Positions 22,330 to 33,600 of a stretch of 64,000 bases of DNA are shown here, in pieces. The notes under the pieces were generated by a model that saw only the letters and a list, made by a program, of their open reading frames with translations, was not told the DNA's origin and ran no database searches. The DNA is from Ceratotherium simum simum (lineage: Eukaryota > Chordata > Mammalia > Perissodactyla > Rhinocerotidae). Each line of letters opens with the position of its first letter. Within the stretch, counting starts at the first letter, position 1. Position numbers and translations under genes: made by a program. The DNA lies in NCBI RefSeq assembly GCF_000283155.1, contig NW_004454193.1, positions 9,205,467 through 9,269,466 of the forward strand. Direction: 5' to 3'.

Positions 22330-24163
22330 ATGATTAGGGATGTGCGAATTTCGAGACTCTTTCTTGCACCCATTGGATCAAATTACAATGCGACTCCATC
22401 TTCCACACTCTGATTGCCAAAAATGTTCAAGACTAGAGATGCCCAGTGTCCACAAGGCTGTGGGGGTTCTCACCCTGTAGGGGGACAGGACTGTGGTGGT
22501 GCTCCCTCCAAAGCCGTGGGGCCTGACACCCGCGTGCTTCCTTCCTGTCCCCTTCCCGCCCTCAGCGTCTGGTCCTTTACATACGCTGTATACAATGTTT
22601 TATCCTGCTTTCCCCAGGGTATTCGATTACACATTTCCCCACTTCTTTAAAAACTCTTTGTAAACATTGTACTTAAGAGAAAACAGGTATTGCAGGATTT
22701 GGGTGTTTTTTTTTTTTTAATGATTACCAAGTTCATTGTAGAAAAATTAGGATGTGCAGAAAAGAACAAAGAAGAAATAAAAATCCCCTGAAACCCTCGT
22801 AGTTGGACAATTTGCTGGCCCTTTCCTATCTCTTCTGTGCACACAGGTGGGCGCGCACACACAGATTTTTATGTTTCTGTGTATTTTAACAAAATTGGGA
22901 TCCTATAGGACATCATGTTTTATTACTTGCCTTTCTTACTTAACAAAATTCTTCTGGGACATGGTTTTACGGGCTGCCTGGTTCTCTAATGAGGGACCGT
23001 GTTGTTTCTCCATCGTTGGGGTCCTGGTAGGGTCAGCCTGGTGTTTGCTATGCCCCTGGGGAGCCCAGGGCAGGGACAGGCCAGTGATGCAGACGTTAGA
23101 GGTGTGCAGGCTCCTGCGGTCAGAGGGCCTGGTGGAAGTACCCCCTGATCCTGGCGGGGGGGCCCCTAGCATGGCTCCTGGTCTGGCTGCCCCCGTAGCC
23201 ACCCCCCACCGCCTGGTGCCAGGCTCAGCTGGGAGCTGAGCCCGTAATCGCTCTCCCCTCAAGGTTCTGCTGCCTGTCCTAGCTTGTCCTCGCCTGTCCT
23301 GAGCTGCCCTGGCTGGGCCAGGTCGGGTGAGGCTGGGCCCTGAGTCCCCTGAGGACTGTGGGAAGAGCCTGGTGTCTGGGGCCAGCAGTCAGGGAGTCTT
23401 GCTTCAGCAAGGCTTTTGGCCCAAGAAGCATCCTCGGTCCAGCCCTCAGCCCGGAGGAAACCCCTGCACCCCAGGCCTCATTGTGTTGTCAGGATTTCCC
23501 GTTTCCTGACCGCCTAACCTATTTATGGGCCACAATGGCTGCATCCCCAGGAGGCCCCTACTGTACTCGGGCCCATCCTCCACAGGCCTCTGGACTTGGC
23601 CCACACGGTGGCCCAGCCTGGGCTTGCCCTGGGGCACAGACAGTAAATGTCACCTTGTGTGCTAATTCAATAGATTGATAGAGGCTGCCAGGCACAGTGT
23701 GAGGATTCTGAGACTCTGTCCCGGCTCAGCAAGAAAGAGCACGACAGTCCATCAACCGTGATTGCTGTGTGGCAGTGACATGTGGTAGTGACATGATTAC
23801 AGCATGGTGACAGCAACCCGCTGCTCTGGCCCCAGCTTCCTTTCTGGTCTCATCTCCTCCCTCCTTTCCCTGCCCTCCCCTGCGGCCCCAGGCCATTTGA
23901 ACATGCTCTGCCTCTTCCTGCCTCAGGGTCTTTGCTCCAGTTCCTCTTCTGGCCTCTTATGTCAATCCCTCATCCTGAGCAGTTAAATCAGGCAGGATTT
24001 ATCAAATGCAGCAGACACTGTTCAGCTCAACAATTCTTACTCAACCTTCAAGGCCCCGATTCAAATGTCACCTCTTCTGGGAGGCTTTCCTGTGCTCCTC
24101 AAGACTGGGCCACACCCCGCACCCAGCCCCGATATCATTCTACAGGAGAGGCCACCAGCTCAA
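22330..24163. other. Intergenic, old repeats at low identity
   Basis: 22650-22980 contains LINE-like text (tgtgtattttaacaaaattgggatcctataggacatcatg). 23880-24120 contains L2-like 3' text (catgctctgcctcttcctgcctcagggtctttgctcc; aaatgtcacctcttctgggaggctttcctg). The segment 23000-23650 is GC-rich without a recognisable frame. Confidence 0.45.
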
Positions 24164-24165
24164 TG

Positions 24166-24410
24166 TTTTTGTTTTTTTTGTGTGAGGAAGATTAGCCCTG
24201 AGCTAACATCTGCCAATCCTCCTCTTTTTGCTGAGGAAGATTGGCCCTGGGCTAACATGTGTGCCCATTTTCCTCTACTGTATATGGGACGCCGCCGCAG
24301 CATGGCTTGACAAGCGCTGTGTAGGTCCTCATCCGGGATCTGAACCTGCGTACCCTGGGCCGCCAAAGTGGAGCAAGTGAACTTAACCGCTACGCCGCAA
24401 GGCCCGCCCC
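24166..24410 (-). mobile_element. ERE SINE, longer form, with target-site duplication
   Basis: Reverse orientation: two 'gaggaagattagccctgagctaacatc'-type modules, then 'ccgccgcagcatggcttgacaagcg', tRNA-like text and the left end 'gcgggcc'. It is flanked by 'caccagctcaat' (24153-24164) and 'caccaagtcaat' (24411-24422). Confidence 0.94.
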
Positions 24411-24422
24411 CACCAAGTCAAT

Positions 24423-25871
24423 TTTGTGGTGTCTGAGGTCAGGCTCCCTGCAGGCAGAGCCTGCGATGGGACTTCTTGCACAGTGGTTTATTGAGAGCCT
24501 CGATCCGTGTGAAAGGCAGGGGAGCAGAACAGGACAGCGGAAGCAGCTGAACAAGACGTGGTTTCAGGAGAACCCTTGCCTTGGCCTGATCCTACGGGGA
24601 GCTCCAGGGCGTGAATGGCACGAAAGAAATTGTGACTCCAGAGGCAAGGGGACCCGGCAGCTATCTGCTCACGTCAGTAGGTCATTGCACATGACCCCCC
24701 GGGCATCTCCGGGGCACGCTGGCCCAGCAGCCCAGGGTGGCCGCTGGAGGGGGGGTGAGCTGAGAGTAGCCAACAGCTCAGCAGCTGAGGGAAGGGCCGC
24801 CAGCCTGGAGCTCTGGGTGGACATGAACAGCATCTGCGGCAGGTGTGTCCGGCGCCCCCAGGAAGTGTGCGCTCCCCAGGGCGGGCGTGGTGTCCCGGGC
24901 ACCGCAGAGCTCAGTGCTGGGCAGTAAAGAGCGCTTAGCATCTGATAGGCTAAGCCGAGCCCGGGATGGGCAGCAGCTTCAGGACTGACTCCACGCCTGA
25001 GCCCCGGTTCGTGGGGGTCACCCCCTGCCCCAGTGCCTTCCCAGCAGGCCTGGTGTCTATGCCCCTGGGCCTCCTCTCCTTCTGTCTGTGTCCCACCCTC
25101 CCTCCCTTTGGTTGTGTTGGTCAGCCTGGCTGTGTGTCGAGCAGGCTCTGGGAGGGCTGCAGGCCTCTGTGCAAAGAATGTTCTGGACCTCTCCCAGGTC
25201 CTATCCACTTTCCACTCCTCTCTCTGCCTTGGGCATCATCCCTACACAAGTCACCTCTAGACTGGCAAGCAGCTCCCCAACTCCCTCCTCCTCCTAGAAG
25301 CCTTCCCAGACTGGCCCAGCCCAGCCAAGGGGCCTCTCAGCTCTATTCCCCTCCCTAAGGACAGCTTTAGGATTTGCATAATAGAAGATGGTTTGTGCAG
25401 GAGCCTAAATATTAGAAGCTTCAGAATAGCCTTTCTAAAATGAGGTTTTTTAGATTATCCATTTTTACAACCATATCTCCACAAAAGTAGAGAGATCTGC
25501 TGTGGTGGTACAAGGCAGTGAGGCTGGCCTGCCTAGGGTGTGGTGGCTGTGCTGGCTCATAATGGCCTGTGTCAGGTGGTGACGGCAATGTCCCCAAGAG
25601 TCCTCTGATACCCTTAGTGTGGCGCTGCTCAGTTGTTATGGGCGTGGGTGGGTGACCTCTGTGGAGAGGCTGCACGCCGTTAGGTGAATGTATACAGCAG
25701 CCTAAGCTTTGTCTTTTCAGGCTCACTGTGCTCATCTGAAGTCAAGATCTCTAAAATTCAGAAATATGCATAATCATGGAAATAGGGACTAAATGACAAC
25801 AAATCTGTACTTCATGAGCCCATTTAACCCCCCAGAACCCGTGCCAGGGCCTGGCACTTAGTACATATTAG
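24423..25871. other. Intergenic, no gene seen
   Basis: 24430-24720 resembles a degraded LTR-like tail (cacagtggtttattgagagcc). The remainder is GC-rich unannotated sequence. The chance frames here, up to 179 codons, overlap on both strands and carry no recognised domain. Confidence 0.4.
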
Positions 25872-26275
25872 TGGATGGATGGATGGAAGGGTGGGTGGGT
25901 GGCTGGGTGGGTAGATGGGTGGATGGGTGCTTGAATGGATGGATGGATGGATGGATGGATGGATGGATGGATGGAGTAATGGGTGGGTGGATGGATGGAT
26001 GGGNNNNNNNNNNNNNNNNNNNNNNNNNNNNNNNNNNNNNNNNNNNNNNNNNNNNNNNNNNNNNNNNNNNNNNNNNNNNNNNNNNNNNNNNNNNNNNNNN
26101 NNNNNNNNNNNNNNNNNNNNNNNNNNNNNNNNNNNNNNNNNNNNNNNNNNNNNNNNNNNNNNNNNNNNNNNNNGGTGGGTGGGTGGCTGGGTAGATGGAT
26201 GGATGGATGGATGGATGGATGGATGGAGTAATGGGTGAACGGATGGATGAATGGGTGGATGTAAATGAATGGATG
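25872..26275 (+). repeat. GGAT/GGGT tetranucleotide array with assembly gap
   Basis: This is an array of ggat, gggt and variant tetramers, broken by 170 N at 26004-26173. Landmarks 'gtgggtgggtggctggg' (25891 and 26175) and 'ggagtaatgggtg' (25973 and 26224) recur on both sides of the gap, so the array has a higher-order repeat of roughly 250-285 bp. The translated W-M-D-G strings here are not protein. Confidence 0.95.
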
Positions 26276-26400
26276 AGTACCTGTTTTACGAATGAAGAAA
26301 CTGAGGCTCCAAGAGGTAGTGGGCTTACTCTAGGTCACAAGTAAGCGGCAGAAGCAGGATTCCAATCCAGCTTTATTAACTCCAGAACCGAAATGAATAG
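26276..26400. repeat. MIR-type ancient SINE fragment
   Basis: 'gaagaaactgaggctccaagaggtagtgggcttactctaggtcacaagtaag' is a reverse-orientation MIR core. Confidence 0.65.
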
Positions 26401-28456
26401 ACACAATGAATTCAGGTCCTTCCTTATTCTTACAGCACCCCAACCCCACAATATGAATCCTAATTTGTGGGGTGTATCAATTTGGAAGGAGGAGGAGAAA
26501 AGGGTTAACAGGCCTCTGGAAAAGGGGAGTGGTGAATGGGACTCAGGAAAAAGGTGATATTGGGGAGGGGGGTTCTTACTGCTTCCTTCCCTCTGCTGGT
26601 GGGGGGAGGGTCTCCAGACTGACCAACCAAAGGGCTGGTCTCAGGGCCCTCTGTCATCCAGCCAAAAGGCCATTGTGTTTACACTGGGATGAGGGGGTCA
26701 GGGTGCAGAGATGGGGTCTGGGGAAGGGCTGGGTCCCTTTGAACAGCCTGTGGGAGGAAGCTCCACGCCCAGGAATGGGGTGGGGCTGGAGGAGTGTCCA
26801 GAGGCCTCACTCAGCATTCCTGCCTGGCTGAGCCCCCCATTTGGGGAGGGCAGGGAAATTGTGGGGTTTGGGCCAGGCGGAAGAGAGAGAGGAAGGGGAG
26901 TGTGCCTGTGTTGATAGCCACTCCAGGAACTCATTCGAGTTTGGAGGAAGGAAGAGAGAAAAACAGCCCACGGCCTGGGCCATCAGGCAGGAACCTGGAA
27001 TCCCAGCTCTGCTCCACGTGCTTTGCAACTTCAAGCACTAGGCCCCTGGGCCTCAGGCTCCTCCAGTGAATGACAAGGAGTGGACCAGGTGGCCAGTGGG
27101 GATTCTCTGGGCTGGGACAACCTGCAGAAGGTCCTTAAGTCAGGAAGGGCCTCAGGTCTTACAGGCAGGGGAGAGGCAGCTCCCTAGAGGCTGGGCACCG
27201 AGCCTCAGAGCCCTGGAGGGAGGAAGAGATGGTTGGCTCCCTCCCCAACCCTGTGTGGCGCCCTGGGGCCTTGTCAGTAACTCTGCATCAGTCAGACCTG
27301 GGTTCCAGTCTCAGGTCAACCCCCCGCCAGCTGTGGGCCATTCACATCTCTGAGCGTCTCATTGGGAAATGGGGACAGTACAGCACCTGCCTCGAGAGTT
27401 GGGCTGAGGGCCACCCTATCCAGGGGGCTCAGGGACATGTTCCCGCCCTTCCCGCCTTGGCTTCAGTGACCCTCGCATCAGCCCCATTAGGGAAGCAGGG
27501 CAAGGGTCATGCCCATATTTCAGATGACAAAATTGAGGCTCCAGGTGGTCAGCTCAGGCTGGCTTCTTTCCTATGGATGCACCCTGCCTCTCCCACCCCC
27601 ATGGCCACAGGTGATGGTGGTCAGGCAGTTCATGCACACGCATGCATGTGCGTGCACACACACACACACCCCTGCCCCCTCTGCAGGGCCACCCAGGGTC
27701 AGCAGTGCTCAGGGTGGGAGTCGGGAGCAGAGCATCGTTTTTCCAGCTGCTGGGTTCCTTCTGCCAGAAAGGGAGGGAGGAAGGAATGGGAGGGGGGTAG
27801 GATGGGGCGTGGAGGGGTGAAGTGGGAGGAGGCAGTGCTGGCTGCCTGTTCCATGGAAGGATCAGTTTTTCCCTGGAAACACTCAGCCGACTCCTGCCAC
27901 CCACCCCTCTCTCGCAGCTGCCTTTTCCTGGAACAGACTGGGGATGGGGAGAAGGTCCCAGGGCCCACCTGGGCGCAGACGTGCGGTGACTCACCAGCCC
28001 AGCTCGGGCTCCAGAGCCCCCACCCCCACCCCGTCACTCAACCCAGGCCCCTAACCACAACTCTGCCTCATAGAGGGAAACTGAGGCAGACAGTGGGAAA
28101 ACCACCTTCCTCCACATTGGGTCCTCTCAACCCAGAGTAACACGGTGTAGTCCACACCCTTCGAGAAGTCGTGGTGGCCTGTCACCTGCCTCAGGAAGGC
28201 CACGGGTCCAACGAGGGGGCCACTTCCCTTGTGGGCCTGCTCCGCTGTTTAATCAAGGTTGCTGCTTGTGCCCAGCTGGATCATCCCCGTCTCCTCCGCT
28301 GTGAGCGGGAGAGCAGACTAGCCCCCACCTTGCCCCTGCCTCCTTCCTTGGCCCATGAGGGCTGGGGAGTGCAGGGCGTGGGGCAAGGGCAGTGGGACTG
28401 GGGAGAAGGCCTCTGGCTTCTCATTCCCTCTGGCTGAGATCTTTCTGGTCTCTTTT
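26401..28456. other. GC-rich intergenic block with a MIR
   Basis: A MIR lies at about 27285-27400 (cagacctgggttccagtctc...tgtgggccattcacatctctgagcgtctcattgggaaatggggac). A (CA)n run is at 27651-27670. The 303-codon plus frame at 27229-28140 spans both of these, so it is not taken as a gene. Confidence 0.5.
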
Positions 28457-28700
28457 CCCCTCTCTCTCATCCTCCCACTCTCCCTCCTGCTTCCTCCCAT
28501 CACCACGGTGCTCTTTCCCCTTCTCTCTCATCCTCCCGCTCTCCCTCCTGCTTCCTCCCATCACGGTGCTCTATCCCCTTCTCTCTCATCCTCCCGCTCT
28601 CCCTCCTGCTTCCTCCCATCACGGTGCTCTTTCCCCTTCTCTCTCATCCTCCCACTCTCCCTCCTGCTTCCTCCCATCACGGTGCTCTTTCCCCTTCTCT
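28457..28700 (+). repeat. Minisatellite, four copies of a 58-bp unit
   Basis: The unit 'ctctctcatcctcccrctctccctcctgcttcctcccatcacggtgctctttcccctt' occurs four times. Equivalent points lie at 28471, 28532, 28590 and 28648, with spacings of 61, 58 and 58. The first spacing is longer because of an extra 'cac'. It is strongly strand-asymmetric (pyrimidine-rich plus strand). Confidence 0.93.
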
Positions 28701-28798
28701 CTCTCTCTCTCTTCCTCGGATCATTTCTCCTTCTCCCTTGTTCCCTCTCCTTGTGTCTCCCTCTCCCTCTCTCTTTCTCTCTCTCTCTCTCTCTCCTG
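28690..28798 (+). repeat. (CT)n-rich polypyrimidine tract
   Basis: It continues the minisatellite as nearly pure C/T with CT dinucleotide runs at 28695-28712 and 28765-28796. It is length-variable and triplex-prone. Confidence 0.9.
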
Positions 28799-28799
28799 C

Positions 28800-30482
28800 C
28801 CTCTCCCACCGCAGATCCAGCTGTCCTGTGGGCATCTCCCCAAGCCGTTCCACCAGCTCCTCAGCCCGCCTCTCCCCCAGTGCTCCCCGCCCTAGTGGGG
28901 CACACTCAGCTCTTCTGTTGCCCAGGCCAGAACCCGGCTCCTTCCTAACTTAGTCCCACTTACTCAGCCCTTGGGCCCCGTGAGTGCCCAGGCCATCTGC
29001 CTCGCCAACACCCTAGGTCCTCCTCTCTTGCCTGCCCTGCTCCTTGACTGGTCTCCAGGCTTCTCTCTTCCCTACAGCCCCCTTCTTCTGCAGGCTCACG
29101 TCAGACACCTGCTGAGGGCCCACTGCTTTCCGGATGAAGCATCTTCTGTGGTGCAAGACTCGCTGGCCCCTCCCCACCTCGCCAGCGCCTTCACCGGCTC
29201 CCACCACATCTCTGCCGCATGCTCATCCCTCCTCTGGGCCTTTCCACTTGCCGCCCCCTCCACCCGGACAGCCACGTGCCCCCCAACTCAGCTCCCATGT
29301 CTTCCTGACTGCGAGCCGCCCCGCCCAGGCTCCTGCAGACCTGGAGGTCCTTCTGGGCTCCCCATTTCCTGCCTGTCTCCCTCCAAAGGCAGATCTCCGT
29401 CCAGCGTGGCATGTCGAAGCTGAGTGTGGGGGACCTGACATGGGTCGGGGGTAAGACATCCAGGTACAGACTAGCCAGGAGGAATCCCTAACAGACCCAA
29501 GAGGAGGCCAGCTGATGCGGAACCCCAGAAGAGCAGAGCTGCAGGGTCTCTAAAATTACGAGCCCAGCTCCTTCACTTTACAGCTGGTGAGTCGGGGCTC
29601 CCACTGTGGGATCCTACGCAGGCACCCCCAGACCCAGGAGGCAGGCTTTTGCTGGGGGGCTCCCTGCACCGAGGCGCTCCTGGCTGATCAGTGGCACCCA
29701 GCAGGCAGCCCCGCGGCCCCCGACTGTCAATTGCCACCATTGTCTGGCCTGGCCCAGTCTCGCCCATACGCTAAAAGGAAGGACAAGAATCTCCCTGCGC
29801 CAGGCCTCCTGGGCGAGTGGAGAGAGCTGGTGGAGTAGAAGAGAAAGGGGGTCTTTATGCCCACAGGCAGGAGGGCACCACGTCCCCTCCCAGTCCCCCT
29901 ACAATGCCCTCTGGTGAAAGGAGCCTTTGTGATGCTCCCGCAGATGGGCCAGAGCAGACACAGAGCCCTCCCCAAGTAGGAGGCAGTGACGGGCAGCTGG
30001 GGGGAGCTCTGCCACAGGCTGGGGGTCATAGGTCACAGTAGGGGAGGCCTCCAGGCCTGAGGAAGAGGCCATGTGACGGCAGGAAAGGAGAAAGGACACG
30101 CTCAAACTGCAGCATGCAGAAGTGCAGTTAGACCTGCAGCGTCCTGTGTCCACACAGGCTCTGACCCTTCACAGCTGCCATGGGGCGACTTCCCGTGGAA
30201 CTGGTCCCAGGGGCAGGGCAGTGCCCCCACCTCGCTGACCACATTCTCACCTGCTCTACCCGTCCCTCACCCACTCTGCTTCCACTGCTCCTGAATCACC
30301 TGGCACGGCACATCAGGGACTCTGCAATGCCATTCCTTCCGCCTAGAATGCTATTCCCTATGAGTCAGCACTGCTGGTCACCTTCTCAGAGGAGCCCACT
30401 CTGACCTGTAAGTTCCATGAGGGGACTTACATTCACATCTTTCATTTACCTCACGTCCCAGTGCACAATGGCTATTCCTTTG
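28800..30482. other. Intergenic, L2-like fragments
   Basis: 29100-29330 and 30220-30480 contain phrases typical of degraded L2-like 3' ends (ccgcctagaatgctattccc; ccttctcagaggagcccactctgacc; agttccatgagggg). No gene is recognised. Confidence 0.45.
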
Positions 30483-30677
30483 TTATTTATTTATTTATTT
30501 TTTAGTTTATTTTTCCCCCAAAGCCCCAGTAGATAGTTGTATGTCATAGCTGCACATCCTTCTAGTTGCTGTATGTGGGACGCGGCCTCAGCATGGCCGG
30601 AGAAACGGTGCGTCGGTGTGCGCCCGGGATCCGAACCCGGGCTGCCAGTAGTGGAGCACGCGCACTTAACCACTAAG
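30483..30677 (-). mobile_element. 5'-truncated ERE SINE with intact target duplication
   Basis: Minus orientation: A-tail at 30483-30515, 'cagcaactagaaggatgtgcagct' module and tRNA-like region. The element stops at 'cttagtggttaag' and lacks the first about 17 bases (GGGCCGGCCCCGTGG). The duplication 'aatggctattcctttg' / 'aatggctgttcctttg' (30467-30482, 30678-30693) abuts the truncated end directly. Confidence 0.95.
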
Positions 30678-30693
30678 AATGGCTGTTCCTTTG

Positions 30694-33600
30694 AATGAAC
30701 GAATAGATCGTTTCATTTCACTTACCCTGTCTCCTACCCTGAGAGGGAGGCACAACCATCCTCCATCCGGGAACTGAGGGATCTTTCTCAAGCTATGCCA
30801 TGAGAAAGAGGGGGAATTGGAGTTCAGATTCAAGCCTGTCTGACCGCAAAAGCCATGCCTTTAATCGATGTGCTCCCTACCTCTCTGGTGACAGCCACCC
30901 ACACGCCATGCCCCCTGCCTGGCGAGACCCCAAGGAGAGAAGGGCTCAGCCCTTAGGAATGTTCCAGAGGATGCTCTTCAGTTCCAACGGCTGGATCTCT
31001 TCCTTGCAGGTTGGACGGGGCCCAGTGCCCAGTCCTCAGGCAGCTTCCTACTTATGAGAACGGGGGAGCAGCTGCCCCACGCCCCTACACCTCACCCCTG
31101 CAAGTCTGACTATCATCAGGCAGGGCTCCTCCTCCCTCTGGAAACTTAGTGCCACCCCCCCACCCCAAAATGGAGCAGTAGCACCTGCCGTACAGGTGCA
31201 TGTATGAGGCGCACAGGAGAGAATGTACAGGAAAGGGCTCCGGGACCCGGACCGCAAAGCCGCAGGTATAAATGCGACCCTCACCGCTCTGCAAAGGCCT
31301 GACGCTGGCAGGAAGCTACGGGTGGGAGGGAATCCAGAGAAAGCCTTGGTCCCCCTCAGCCCCCAGCTGGAGGGAAAGGCTGAGCAACGGGCTGCCAAAG
31401 CCATGAGTCAGCCGGCCCTGAGAAGCCAGGCAGCCCAGGGCCCAGGAGAGGGCAGAGGGCCGGGGGCCCAGGTCCTCTCTCTGGCTGGGGAGGGTGTCCC
31501 CAGGGAAGAGCAAAGCCACCCAGGCCAGGAGCCATGTGGAATCCATCTCTTCGGAGCCTGCTCCAAGGACCTGACGTGATGCTGGCAGCTCCTGCTGGGC
31601 CCACTGGGCCCTGGAAAGTGGCTTCCTTACAAAGGCTAAGCTTGGGGCTGCCTGCCCCTCCCCTCAGACTGCCTTCGTGCTTCCCCTCCATCTTGCCACC
31701 CCAGCCCCCACCAGCCCACGTGCCCCCAGAGCCCCTCTGAGCCAGGGACAGGGCCTTAGGGAACAGAAAGCTGGCCCCTCTACTGTGCAGATGGGATATG
31801 TCCCCAGGAGGAGCAGTGAGCTGCCCGGGGTCACACAGCCAGCAGCAGGGCTGGGGAGGGGGCCCCGCTCCGCCTGCCCCGAGGCCTGGCTCTGCGAATG
31901 AGGACAAGTCGCTCCAGTGCAGCTGTCCCTCCCAGTGCTGGGTCAGATGCTCTGGTACAGGCAGCCTCTGACCCCGGAGTGGAGCCCCCATCCAGTGCCC
32001 CCTCTCGCCCCATCTGGCACCACCCGCCACCCCCAACCCATGATCCAGCCACACGGAACTTCTGGCAGTCCCCCAAGCTGGCCAGGCTCTCTCAAGCCTC
32101 CAGGCCTTTGCCCAGGCTGTTGCACCTGCCTGGAAAGTCGTTTCCCCTTTCTTTTCCCAGACCAACCTGTACCCATCTCTCAGCTCGCAGCACAGACAGT
32201 ACATGTGGCTTCCTCCAAGAAGTGCTCCCTTTCCTCCTGCCCCCATGAAGCCGGGGGTATGAGGCCCTCTCTGGCCTCCTGCCCACCATAAAAGCCACTC
32301 TGAAGGGCTGTGTTTCAGCCCCTGCTCCCAGCACCATGGCCACTACACAGCAGAGGCTCAATGTTTGCTCAGTGAGGGGCGTGTGAATGAGCTGCTCACG
32401 GTGGAGGGTCTCTAGTCTCTAGGATGGGGCGCAGGCCCCAGGAGCCCTCCTCTCCTCCCTTTCTCAGTTCCCTCCTCTGGCCACTTCAGGTAGCTGGGGA
32501 GATGGAGGGGGTCTGGGAGAGGAAGGAGGGACCACTCTCTCCCCCGCAGGTCCCTCCCTCTTGGAAGGGCTGACTGCACCCCTGCTCTGTCGGGCCCATT
32601 TCTCACTTCTGCTTCCCGAACCCCTGCTGCTAACTGCCCCTTCTCTCATATTTCCCTGTCCCAATTCCAGACGGAGGGCGCTGATGGCCGTGTCCTGGGG
32701 CACTGACCAGCCCGGGAATTCATCACCCAATCATCTCCAGCCAGGGGCCCAGGGCAGGTCCACACCCCGGGAACCAATGATTTACTCAAAAATTGATTCA
32801 TTCATTCATTTGTTCATTCAATCATTTAAAAAACTTGCTCTGAGCACCAAACCTGTGCCGGGCAGCATCCTAGGTACTGGAGATACCACAGGGGAGAAAA
32901 CGGGGACACAGCCCAGTGGGATCCTCTGTCTGCCCCGCATTTCTGGGAGCCTCCGTCTTCCTCCCTAGTGAAGAGTTCTTCCTTTCTCCTCTCCTCCCCA
33001 CAAAACCCCTCCTGGCACCCTCTGTGCCCTCACCACCGGGGCCCGAGAGGGAGGCCGGCCATGATGATGTCTGTGAGGATGATGAAACAGGACAACGACT
33101 ATCGCCGTGACGACGCTCACAGACTGCTGGGTGCTGCCTTAAGTACAGTCCATTCCGTCTCTCCATGAATCCCCGCCTCAGCCCTATGAGTGCCTGTCGC
33201 TGTTGTAATTCCTGTTTCTGTAAAATGGGAAGGCTCGGTGAGGTTGACTTTACATCCTGAGCTCACAGGGCTGGTAGGCAGTGGAGCCAGGATTCAAGCC
33301 CACGGCATGCCCCAAAGGGAGGGCTTAACCACTGGCCACTTGGCTTTTCCAGGCCCAGAGTGGTCACATCCATTCACGTCATTGGCCTACAGTGGCCCCA
33401 CGGGCAGGAAGGACAGAGGGTACGGCCTCCACTAAAGTCTCTTTCCGCTGGGAGGGAGGTGCTGGGGAGGGCCTGCCTGGAAGAGGGGGGACTGCGACCA
33501 CAGGCTGCCCAGCCAGCCCGGTCCTTTACAGGCGACACTCAATGAGGGACTCCTCCCTCCCCTGCAGCCCCCCGGTCTCTCTGTCACAGAGACTCCTTTT

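Noticed and set aside
25871..26238. Trp/Met/Asp/Gly-repeat frames
   Set aside because: They are a translation of the GGAT tetranucleotide array across an assembly gap.
27229..28140. 303-codon plus-strand open frame
   Set aside because: It runs through a MIR and a CA microsatellite (translated as His-Thr repeats), has no recognisable domain, and lies in GC-rich DNA with equally long frames on the other strand.
28457..28700. Regular repeats resembling a CRISPR array
   Set aside because: There are only four head-to-tail units with no unique spacers, in a mammalian genome. It is a minisatellite.
31356..32246. 296-codon minus-strand open frame
   Set aside because: It overlaps L2-like text and frames on the plus strand, has no known domain and no splice or promoter context. 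GC-rich composition explains the lack of stops.
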